Of a stretch of DNA of 64,000 nucleotides, positions 34,001 through 46,400 are shown piece by piece. The stretch is taken from the NCBI GenBank assembly GCA_022414725.1, contig CM039463.1, positions 81,355,420-81,419,419 on the forward strand, in the 5' to 3' direction. The position numbers were made by a program, and so were the translations under genes. The DNA comes from Microglena sp. YARC. Its lineage: Eukaryota; Chlorophyta; Chlorophyceae; Chlamydomonadales; Chlamydomonadaceae. Below the pieces are notes generated by a model that ran no database searches, was not told where the DNA came from, and worked only from the letters and a program-made list of their open reading frames with translations. Numbering within the stretch: the stretch's first letter is position 1; each line of letters begins with the position of its first letter.

Positions 34001-37000
34001 CGTACTTTTCCTGCCGGACCTGCTACTCGTACCCTCACCCATCTGTTACCGTCGCGTTTCGTTTCCTCAAGCCACGCCGACTTGGCGTTTATCTTTCTTC
34101 CTTTCCATCCACGACGACGTGCCACGACGACGTCCCATTTCTTTTCTCTTAACCTCTAGTTAGTGCTAGAAATCCGGGATTTTATTTAGTGCTAATTAGC
34201 ACTAATAGCGCTAAGGAGCTATGACCCCCCCTCCTAACCCTACTTATATTGCACCACATTCACAATGATTGATTGATTCATTTCACACCCTGATTTCATC
34301 CCTGCCAATGTCGCAGTGCTCAAACAATTGTAAATCAATGAGACTGCTTGGTAGTGTCTTGCCCTGCATCTTGTCTTGGTTGGGTTGGTTTTTGTAGGTG
34401 GTGTTTGCATGAAGGGCTTTTTTTTGCGTAGGGTTCAGCCTGGGGGTTGTGGGTATGGTTGGGGTTTGCCGTTACAGTTGGGGTGCGCCGTTAGGGTTGG
34501 GGTCAGGGTTTGAGGGAAGGAATGGGGTTGGGGGTTGAGGGTTGGGTTGTGGTTTGAGGGAAGGGCTGGGGTTGGGATTTTTGGTTATGGTTGGGGTTTG
34601 CGGTTAGGGTCAGGGTTTGAGGGTAGGGTTGGGATTTGTGGTAGGGTTGGGGGTTGAGGAAGGGCTGGGGTTGGGCTTTTCAAGTTGGGTTGGGGGTTGC
34701 AGGTTGGGTTGGGTTGGGTTTGGGGAGCTGTGGGTAGGGTTTCGGGTTGGGGTTGTAGGGAAGGGCTGCGGTTGGGGGTTTCGGGTGGGGTGGGGGTTTG
34801 CGGGTAGGGTTGGGGTTGGGGGTTGAGGGAAAAGCTGGGGTTGGGGTCTGTGGGTAGGGTTGGGGTTGGGTTTTGCGGGTAGGGTTGGGGTTAGTTGGAG
34901 GGTTTGAGGGTAGGGTTCAAGGGAATGGCTTGGGTTGGGGCTTGTAGGTAGGGTCCGGTTCTGCGGTTGGGGTTGCTGGTAGGGCTAGACCTGAAGTTTT
35001 TGCGGTTGGGGGTGTCTTGGAGTCCAGTTATGGCGCCAATGGCATTGGAGAGCTGTTTTGTTGTGTTAGTCGCTTGTGGAATGGAGAATTCATGGGGTTA
35101 GTTGTCCGGCACATGAAACCACTCACACATTGCTCAACACATGATAAATTAAATTGTTCATTGTATCTCCTTTGCAGGGCGGTGATGCACCTGGCCACAG
35201 TGCTGTTAGAGCGGGCCACCTTGAGTGCCTTCTCGCATTGGTGAAAGCAGGAGCAAGCGTAGATGTCAAGGGGCGGGTAAGACAGCACTCTTTATATTGT
35301 GGGATGTGTGTTGCAGCTTCTAGGCAGCTTCCCCAACTGACTGGCTATTCATCCAAAGTGATGACAGGCTGCTACACCAGGAATCAGCTTTACAGCACTG
35401 CTGGAATAATTGGTTGAGCCTAATGGCTGGGTCAAAGGGGTGCCTAGACGGTGAAGCGTGTAACTAAGGGATAGATAAGTGTACTAACTAGAGGTTACCG
35501 CCCTATCGGGCGGTCACCTCTCGCACGGTCGTGGTTACGTGGGTCTGTGTCTCGGTCTGGGTCTGTGCCTCGGTCTGGGTCTCGGTCTGGGTCTCGGTCT
35601 GGGTCTGTGTATCGGCCTGGGTCTCGGTCTGGGTCTGTGTATCGGTCTGGGTCTGGGTCTGGGTCTGGGTCTCGGTCTCTATCTGGGTCTGGGTCTGGGT
35701 CTCAATCTGGGTCTGGGTCTCGGTCTGGGTCTCGGTCTCGGTCTTCTGCGTCTTGAAGCTTCCATGCGGCATCCGCAGGTCATGCGCACCGCCGGCTGGC
35801 GTCGCCCGAGGGCGCTCACGGGCGCCGAACCCTTAGGTTAAATTGCTCCTCCTCCTCCTCCGCCGCCAGTATGACCGGTGTAACCGTGGTGTCTCTGCTT
35901 AGTTGAGGGCGGTAAAGAATATCCTTGCGGCACTTTATTACATGATTGTGTGAATGTTGGTATGAAGTGTAACATTGTGTGCATGCATTTGATTTTAATT
36001 TTGAATTGACAGATGAAACTGGGTCACCTCCTGTTCTGAGAGAATCTGTAGGTGTTGTGGTAATTTGGTTGATGGCAGACTAGCTGTTGAGGATGAGATG
36101 CATTTCATAATGGAATGCCCTTTATATTCTGTGGATAGGAAAATGCTCTATGATAACTTGGAATTCAGCTATAAGCAGCATTTCATAGCTATACTAGGAG
36201 GATAATAATGAAATCCGTATTATTCAAGGTTGTAAGTATTTGTCAACTTGTATAAAGAAATGTGATTGAAAAACGAAACGCAATCGTTTATGAATAGCAC
36301 TTGATCACAAACACTCGCACACATACAAACATGAAACATACATGAAAATACTGACTGCTTGCACAACATCTGATAACAAAACTCTTGACCTGTCCCTACC
36401 TTGCAGGGAGAGATGACGCCCCTGCATCGGGCTTCTAAGAAGGGTCACCTTGACTGCCTAAATGCTTTGGTGAAAGCCGGAGCCAAGGTGGATGCTGAGA
36501 GCAATGTACGAATTAATATCATCGCAGCACATGCCAAATGATTGTATTTACACGTGCATTCTGGTGTGAAATGTGCATTTATTTTCATGCAGACATCAAT
36601 CACTTAAAACCACAATCAATCCCATATTGCATCACATTCACAATGATTGATTGATTTCACTCACTGATTTCATTCCTCCCAATTTTTCAGAACTTAAAAA
36701 ATGTTAATCAACGAGACTGCTTGGTTGTGTCGTCCCCTGCGTCTTGTCATGGTTGTGTATTGCATTGTATTTATTGTATTGGTTGGCGTTGGTGTTGGGT
36801 GGGTTACGAAGGGCTGAAGTTGGGGTTTGCGAGTAAGGTGGAGGTTGTTGGTAGGGATGGGGCTAGGGTGTGTTCGGCCAGGGGTTTGTGGGGTTGGGTT
36901 GCAGGATCTATTTCGTTGGAGTGTTGGTTCTTGTTTGTTAGTTGTTAGTTAGTTCTTGGTTGCTAGTTGTTAGTTGGTTCTTGTTTGTTAGGCGCTGGTG

Positions 37001-40000
37001 GTATGGGTAATGGGTATGGTTAGTTTGTGTGCACATGAGAACACTCATCGCCTGCACAACATCTGATCACTTTACACGTTCATTGTATCTACTTGCAGCA
37101 AAGTGGAACACCCCTGCATTCAGCTGCTGGAGCGGGCCACATTGACTGCCTACTTGCTTTGGTGAAAGCAGGAGCAAGTGTAGATGCCAAGGGGCAGGTA
37201 AAAAAACACTGCTTATGTTGTGGGCCACGTGTAGCAGCTTATAGGCAGCTCCTCTGGCTGCCTGGGCACTCAGCCAATGTGATAGCTGGCTAGTGCTCCT
37301 GGAAGCTGATGCATTCATGTGACCAGCAGTGATGGAATATTTGGGCAGAGCCCAACAGCTGGCTCAGTGAGCTGCCTAGCAGCCGCAGCGTGTAAACGGA
37401 GAGAAAAGCACTGTACAAAAGAGTGTCATTGCACCACCTTATTACATGGTCGTGTGCATGTTGGGGAGAATTGGAATGCTGTGCACTTGCATATGATTTG
37501 AATATTGAATCTGGCAGATAAAACTGGGTCACCAAGTTTATTTACAGATTCTCTTGGAATCCTTAACCCTGGAATTCCAAGAGAATCTGCAAGTGTTGTC
37601 TTGGTTGATGGCAGACGAGCTGTTGAAGAAGAGATGCATTTTATAATGAAATGCCCTCTATATTCCGCAGATAGGAAAATGCTTTTTGATAATCTTGGAA
37701 TTAAACTATATGTAGAATTTTAGTTATATCATTAGGACAAGCATGAAACATACATTATATTACTTACCGCTGGCACAGCAGCTGATTACTGAACTCTTCT
37801 ATTGTCCCTACTTTGCAGGAAGCGATCACACCTCTTTATTGGGCTGCTCAAGAGGGTCACCTTGACTGCCTAAATGCTTTGGTGGAAGCCGGAGCCAATG
37901 TGAATGCTAAGAACATTGTAAGAATGACTATCTTTTCAGCACATGCCAATTGATTGAATGCATGCTGGTGTGAAATGTGGATTTGAATTTGTGCGGGCAT
38001 CAAGCCCTTCAAACCACAATCAACCTCGTATCACACCACATTCACAATCAACCTCGTATCACACCACATTCACAATCAACCTCGTATCACACCACATTCA
38101 CAATCAACCTCGTATCCCACCACATTCACAATCAACCTCGTATCACACCACATTCACAATCAACCTCGTATCACACCACATTCACAATCAACCTCGTATC
38201 ACACCACATTCACAATGATTGATTAATTTTCTCACCCTGGTTTCAGTCTTGCAAATCAGTCATATATTCTCACCCTGGTTTCAGTCTTGCAAATCAGTCA
38301 TATATTCTCACCCTGGTTTCAGTCTTGCAAATCAGTCATATATTCTCACCCTGGTTTCAGTCTTGCAAATCAGCCATATATTCTCACCCTGGTTTCAGTC
38401 TTGCAAGCCTTGCCAACAAGTTGTGTGTGTATGTGGTCTGTATGAGTGCATGTGGGGTGGGGTGGGGTGGGGCTGACCACCACGTCGGCGAACTGGGGGA
38501 AGTGGCGACCGAGGGAGGCTGCGCTGGCCAGCAGGCTGGGGGTGTGGCTCTGCAAGGGAAGAGCAGGGAGGTGGGCAGCAGAGTGTGTGTGTGTGGTCTG
38601 TAAGTACAATCTTGTGAACAATGAGACTGCTTGGTTGTGTCTTGTCCTACATCCACTGCATTGTATGTGATTGTGTAAGTGTGTGGAGAAGGGGCGGTAG
38701 GTAGTTATGGTGGTGGGGAGCAGTGGGTTTGCAAAGGGTTGGGTCGGCGATGGGATAAGTGGTTGGCTTTGGGGTTGGGTAGGGGTTGGGGGGTGCGCAT
38801 GGGGGTTGCTAGTTTTGGGTTGGGGGTTGGGGTTGTGTGTAGGGCTGGGGATGGATCTGGATCTGGAGCTGGGGTGTTGGGGACAGGTGTGTTGTGGTGT
38901 TGGGTGTTGGGTTCAACGGCGTTGCAGTTTTGGTAATTGGGTGTTGGGTGTTGATGGTATAGAATTTGGTGGTGTGTGTATGTGTGGTTGGGGGTGGTGC
39001 GGTGTTGGTTCCATGGGACAATGTCCTTGGAGTGCTGGTGATTGAGTGTTAGGCGCTGATCTTGTGTGGATTCGGTGTGGTTTGTTGTTCTAAAAACATG
39101 AGACCACTCACCGCTTTCACAATGTCTGATCTCTTTACACGTCCATTGTATCTACTTTGCAGCGCGGTGATGCACCCGTGCACAGTGCTGCTGGATTGGG
39201 CCACCTTGATTGCCTTCTCGCATTGGTGAAAGCAGGAGCAAGTGTAGATGCCAAGGGGCAGGTGAGAAAGCACTGTTTACATTGTGGGGTGCGTGAACCA
39301 GCTCCTAGGCAGCTCCTCTGGCTGTCTGGCTATTCAGCATAATTTATAGCAAGCTAGTGCACCAGGAAACTGATGCAATCAGCTGTCCAGCACTGCTGGA
39401 ATATTTGGTTGAGCTTAGCAGATGTGTCAGGGGATGCCTAGAAGCTGCAGCGTGTATCCGATGAAAACAGCACTGTACTAAAGAATGCCATTGCACCACC
39501 ACCTGACATGATAATGTGCATGCATGTAATTTGAATACTGAATTTGACATGATTGTGTGTGTGTTGGTATGAAGTGTGATGTTGTGCACATGCACATGAT
39601 TTAAATGTTGAATCTTAATGGTGAAACTGGGTCACATCCTTTTCAGTGATTTTTTTTTCAAATCTGAATCAGGGTTTCTTCTAGCTTAATGGTTTCAGGC
39701 CTCCTCCACGGACAGCGTTTTAGTGCTTTCTGTAGTTTTTTGTAGCTTTTTAGGGCCATTGAGGGCAAAAAAAGAAAAGAAGAAGAAACTTTTTTTATAG
39801 CGATAATTTCGCTAAAACGGGGTCAAAACTCGCGGTCGCTATATATAGCGGAAATAAAAATCCCTGATCCTTTTCCGAGAGAATCTGTTGGTGTAGAGTT
39901 CTCTTTGTTGATGGAAGACGAGCTGTTGAGGATGGGATGCATTATATAATGGAATGCCCTTTGTATTAGAAGTTAGGATTTTGATAAACTTTGAGTTCAA

Positions 40001-40374
40001 CTATAAGTAACGTTTAATAGTTGCAGAACTTTGAAAAATGTTAGGCAATGAGACTGCTTGGTTGTGTCTTGCCTTGCGTCTTGTGTTGGTTGCATCTTGT
40101 CTTGGTTGGCACTTGAGTTGGTGTTAGGATGGGTTTACGGGAAGGGCTGGGGTTGGACTTAGCAAGTAGGGTTGGGGTTGGAGCTAAACTATATGTATTG
40201 TTTAATAGTTATAATATGAGGATGATAATAAAACCCGAAACCATTAAAGGTTGGAAATATTAGATAAGTTTTATAAATAAATGTGATTGAAAAACGAAGC
40301 ATTTTTGTTCTTTCTAAAAGGCAATTGATCTCATAAACTCAAACATACATACGCAACGCACATACATACATACA

Positions 40375-40406
<32 letters not shown>

Positions 40407-43400
40407 AATAGGCTTCGGCCTATAGGGCTACCGGTGGACACAATTAGCCCTAATAAGGCTATTAGCTAAGTTAGCCCTAATAGTGCACAACTAATTTAGC
40501 CAAACCTAGCCGAACATAGCCAAAAGAACCCAGAAAAAGGGCCATGTGTCAAGGAGAGTGTTGCCATGCATCATGCTAACCTTTTTTGGCAATTGTGTAT
40601 GATCTGCCCATCATGAGTTCATGATGAAGTACCTCATTACTGCGGAAGCAAACGGAGACAGCTGTATTATCGTATCAAAGCTTTACATTGGAGGAAAATA
40701 ATTATACAAGTACATAATAACATAACAGAATATGGCAAAATCCTGGATGGCTCTGTCCAAACTCTAGACCATTGTTTATTTTTTTGCTACGTAAGGTAGC
40801 TTCCTACCAGCTCCATCATGTATTCATGTGTTAATGTCAGCCTGAAGACACACTACTACGCTAGCTGGCTGTAGGTTTGGCCCAATGGTGTGGGAAAGGA
40901 GCTGTCTAAAAAGCTACAATCCATTCCTACGCGTGCCCCCCCCCCCCCCCCCCCCCCCCTGCTTGTGGTGGCATTGACTGCCGCTCCTCTCCCTCCTCCT
41001 CCTCCTCCTCCTCCTCCTCAAATACCTCAGAGTCCTCATCTTCGGGAGCTGAGCTATTCAGCCGTGAAAAAGCTGGTTAGGCGTCAGCTGCGCACTTATG
41101 AACGTCTGTTAGACGTTTTTCACGAACCAAGAATTGAGCGGACTGTAAATGGTTGCGGTTGCCATTCGCGAATGATAATTGCTGAGCGACGCAATGCGAA
41201 AATCAATGAACGATTAAGTCAGGGGCTTATACTACGACGCTCGCAGAGGACAGGAGATCACCTGTACTGACACGTGTCACTGTCGGAGCACTGTCGGCGC
41301 ACTGTTCCTGCCAGCCTGGCTGAGCCTGGGGACCTGGTGCTCGTACCCTCATTCTGTGTTACCGTCGCGTTGCGTTTCCAGCCACGCCGACCAGCCACAA
41401 CGACGTCCTATTTCTCTTCACCTTCACCTAGCGGTACATTTCCGGGATTTATTTTAGTGCTAGTAGCGCTAATAGTACGAAACCACTATACCCCCCGTCC
41501 TAACCCTACATATGAACACACATTGGGATGATTACCGCTTGTACAACATCTGATTTCTAAAATCTTGTATTGACCCTACCCTGTAGGAAGATACCACACC
41601 CCTACATGCGGCTGCTCAGGGGGGTCACCTTGACTTCTTAAATGCTTTGGTAGAAGCCGGAGCTAAGGTGGATGCTGAGACGAATGTAGGAATGCTTATC
41701 ATTGCAGCAGAAGCCAAATGATTGCACAAATGCATCTTAGCGTGAGATGTGCAATTGTATTCATGCGGACATCAAGCACTTCAAACCACAATCAACCTCA
41801 TATTGCACCACATTCACAATTATTGATTGATTTTCACACCCGCAATGCTCAAACAATTGTTAAATCAATGAGACTGCTTGGTTGTGTCATGCCCTGTGTC
41901 TTGTCTTGTGTTGGTTGACTTTGTTTTGGTGTTTGGATTGGGGTTTTCGGGTAGGGTTGGGTTTGCTGGTAGGGCTGGGGTTGGGTTGTGTGCGGTCATG
42001 AGTGTTGAGGTTTGAGTGGTGGGAGTCAATGGCGTTGGAGTGGTGATTGTAAGTCTTTAGGCGAAGGTCGTATGGGGAATTGATGGGGGTAGTTGTTCTG
42101 CACATGAGAACACTCACCGAATGCCCAACATATATTCTCTTTACACGTCCATTGTACATACTTTGCAGGACCATTGTACACCCCTTCTCCTTGCTGCTGC
42201 AAAGGGCAACCTCGACTGCCTACTTGCTTTGGTGAAAGCAGGAGCAAGAGGAGATGCTAAGGACAAGTTAAGAAAGCACTGTTTATATTTGGGGCTACGT
42301 GTAGCAGCTTCTCTTCTCTATCTGCCTGGCTATTCAGACTAAGTAATACCAGGCTAGTGCACCTGGAAGCTGATGCAATTAGCTGCCCAGCACTGCTTAC
42401 ATATTTGGGCTTATCCCAATAGCTGGCTCATGGAGCTGCCTAGAAGCTGCAGAGTGTAACCAAGGAGAAAAACACTGCACTAAAGAGTGTCGTTGCTCCA
42501 CCCTCTGACATTATAGTGTGCATGTTGATATGAAGTGTAATGTTTTGTGCATGCATGTGATTTGGATTTTGAATTTGACAGATGGAACGGATTCACTTAC
42601 TGTTCTGAGAGAATGTGTGGATGTTGAGTTATTTTCATGGCAGTTCATTTTCATGGTAGTTCATGGCAGACAAGCTGGTGAGGATGAGATGCATCATATA
42701 ATGGAATACCCCAGAATGCCCTACTCCGAAGATATGAAAAGGCTCTGCGTTGAACTTAATAACTTGAATTCAAGTAGAAGCGGCATTTAATAGTCACTCA
42801 TATTAATAGGATAATAATGAACGCCGTAACCTCGGCTGTAACCATTCACGGTTGGAAGTATTCGACCACTTTCATAAGAAATATGGTAAAAATGAACTAC
42901 TAATTGGTATAAACAGCATTTGATCACACATAAACACAATATTGGGCTTAAAAGAGGGTTACTGTGACTGCCTAAATGCTTCTGTGCCGAAGCCAAGGTG
43001 GACGTTGAGACCCATGTACGAATGCATATCATTGCAGCACAAGCCAAATGATTGCTTGCACACATACATGATAGTGTGAAATGTGCATTTGAATTCATGC
43101 AGACATCAAGCACTTGAAACCACAATCAACCTCATATTGCACCATATTCACAATGATGAATAAATCAGGATTATTTTCATACCCTGATTTATTAAGGGCT
43201 GGGGTTTGGCTTTTCGGGTAGGGTTGGGTTGGGGTTCGCGGATAGGAATGGGGTTTGCATGTAATAAGGTTGGGCTTTTCGAGTACAGTTGGGATTGTAC
43301 GTTACGGTTGGGGGTTGCCGGTAGGGTTGTGGGTGGAGGGAAGGGTTGGGGTAGGGCTTTTCGAGTAGGGTTGGGGTTTGACTGTGGGGTTAAAGTGTGG

Positions 43401-46400
43401 GGTTCGTGTGTAGGGTTGGGGGTTGCAGGTAGAGTTTGATGTAAGGGCTGGGGTTGGGCTTTTCTGGTAGGGTTGGGGACTGCGGGTTGGGTTTCGAGAG
43501 ACGGGCTGCGATTGGGGTTTGTAAGTAGGGTTGGAGAGAAGGTTTGGACTTAGGCTTTTTTGGTTGGGTTGGGGGTTGCGGGTAGGGTTGGGCTTTTGGG
43601 GTAGGGTTTGGGTTTGGATTTTGGGTAAGGTTGGGGTCTGCAGGTGGGGTTGGGGTTTAAGGAAAGGGCTGGGGTTGGGATCTGCAGGTAGGGTTGGGGT
43701 TGGGGTTTGCAGATAGGGTTGGGGTTTGAGGGTAGGGTTCGAGGTAACGGCTGGGGTTGGGGGTGTTGTGTTGTAGGGTGATGTCATTGTCATTGGAGTG
43801 TTAGTTGTTGGGTTTAGGCGCTGGTGGAATACGTTTTTTTTATCATATTGCACCACACTCACAATTATTGATTGATTACCACACCCTGATTTCACTCCTC
43901 CCAATTTTGCAGAACTTGAACAATTGTTAATCAATGAGCCATCTTGGTTGTGCCGTGCCCTGTGTCTTGTCTTGGTTGGCATTGGAGTTGGTGTTGGGGT
44001 GGGTTTGTGGGAAGGGTTCGGGTTGGGGTTAGTGGGTGAGGGTTGCTGGTAGGGTTGGAGCTAGGTGTTTTGGTTGTTGGGTTTTAGGCGCTGGTGGAAT
44101 ACGGTTTTGGTGGGGTTAGTGGTTTTACATGAGAACACTCACTGCTCGCGCAACATCTGATCACTTTGCCCGTTAAATGTATCTACATTGCAGGACGGTG
44201 CAACACACCTGCACGGAGCTGCTGGAGGCGGTCATTTTGACTGTCTTCTTGCATTGGTGAAAGCAGGAGCAAGTGTAGATGCCAAGGACAAGGTAAGAGA
44301 GCACTGTCTATATTGTGGAATGCGCGTGGCAGCTTCTAGGTAACTCCTCTGGCTGCCTGGCTATTCAGCCAAAGTGATAGCAGGCTAGTGTGTCAGGAAG
44401 CTGATGCAATCAGCTGCCCAGCACTGCTGGAATATTTGGTTGAGCCCAATGGCTGTGTGCAGAAGATGCAGTGTGTAACTGAGAGACAACAATTGTACTG
44501 AAGAGTGCCGTTGCACCACCTCATAACATGACTTTGTGCATGTTGGTATGACGTGTAACGTTGTGAACATGCATATGATTAAAATATTAGATCAGACAGA
44601 TGAACATGGGTCACCTACTGTTCCAATACAATCTGCAGGTGTTGTGTTACCTTGATTGATGGCTGACAAGCTGTTGAGGATGAGATGCATTTTATAATGG
44701 AAAGCCCTCTATATTCTGCAGATAAGGAAATGCTATTTGATAACTTGGATACAGCATTTCATAGCTTTACTATGAGGATGATAATAATAGCCCTAACCAT
44801 TCCAGATTGGAAGTATTTGTCAACAAGTATCAAGACATTTGATTGTCAAACGAAACACAATTGTGTATACATAGCACTTGATCACAATCACTCACACACA
44901 CGCAAACATGAAACATACATGGAAATGCTCATTGCTTGCACAACAAAACCTGTGTATAGTCCCCACCTTGCAGGAAGAGGCTACACCCCTGCATTGGGCT
45001 ACTCAAGAGGGCCACCTTGACTGCATAAATGCTTTGGTGGAAGCCGGAGCCAAGTTGAATGCTGAGACCAATGTAAGAATGAATAACATCGCAGCACATG
45101 CCAAATGATTGTATGCACACATGCATTCTGGTGTGAAATGTGGATTTGTATTCATGCGGACATCAATCGCTTCAAACTACAATCAACCTCATATTGCACC
45201 ACATTTACAATGATTGATTGATTGATTGATTTCACACTCTGATTTCATTCCTCCAAATGTTGTAGAACTTGAAAAATATTAAGCAATGAGACTGCTTTGT
45301 TGTGTCTTGTTCAGGATACTTCAAATGGCCAAATTGGCCAGCGCTTTAGCGCACTTGAAAACGAAAAAACTGCTCTCAGTAGTGCAAAAAGCGCAAAAAT
45401 TGCTTGCAGCGCCTACAAGGGGTTGCAAAAAACTGCGCTTAAAGCGCAGAGGGGGTCAAAAAGTCAGCGCTCAGAAGCGCAGAAGCGCGCGCTTTGAATT
45501 ACCCTGGTCTTGTTGTACATTTACTGCATTGTACAGGATTGTGGAATTTTACTGATGAGAAGCGGTAGGTATTTATGGTGGGGGGAGCAGTGGGTTTGCT
45601 AGGGGTTGTGGGTTTGGGTGTTGGGATCCATGGCGTTGCAGTTTTGTTGTTGCTTGTTGTTGTCGGTTGTTGGGTTTTGGTGGTATGGGGATTTGTTGGG
45701 GTGTTGTGACTTGTGATTGTGATAGTGTTGGGGCTGGGGTTGGGGTTTGCATTTGTGGTGTGCGTGGAGTTTCTGGCGTTAGTGTTTGTGGTATATTTGT
45801 CTTGGTGAGGCGATGGTGTTGCCCTGCTGGTTAGTATGTGCCGTTTGCATAGGGGGGATAGGGGGCACCACATTCACAACATATCATCACTAAACCCTAA
45901 ACCCTAAGCCCTAAAACCTGGATATTGTTTCGATAACAAGGAGTGCACATATGTATGTCAGTGAGTGAAGTTTGAACCACATGACTTGGGGTATCACAAA
46001 TGCACTCATGATGTTTGTAAACACACGAACCAACGAACATACCCAAAGCCTCAACAGCACGCCACAGCACGCCACATCATGCCATGAACCCACCAAGGCA
46101 CCAACCCTCAACCCAACACAACACAATAACACAACCCATCCCTACACAAAACATCACGTCACGTCACATCACAAAAAAATATAAACTGACACTATAAACA
46201 TAACAAATGCTTGCAAGGCCCTCAAACAATCACAAACACCCGCAATGCGATGCAGTGCAAACAATGCAGCACATCTGACTTGCTATTCTGACGAATGAAA
46301 CTAACGTAACCTCCTGCACCTTAAAGCTGACACGGTCAGCTGCCCAGAATTGCTGAAATGCTTGGGTGCAAAACAGTGGCTGCCTCAGAGAGCTGCCTAG

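Noticed and set aside
35531..35841. Three overlapping open frames of 69-101 codons with LGLGLG or VWVSVW patterns
   Set aside because: They result from a GGTCTN hexamer microsatellite that lacks stops in several frames.
45286..45555. 89-codon frame rich in lysine and alanine
   Set aside because: It spans the CAGGGTA MITE at 45312-45506 and is created by its AGCGC repeats.
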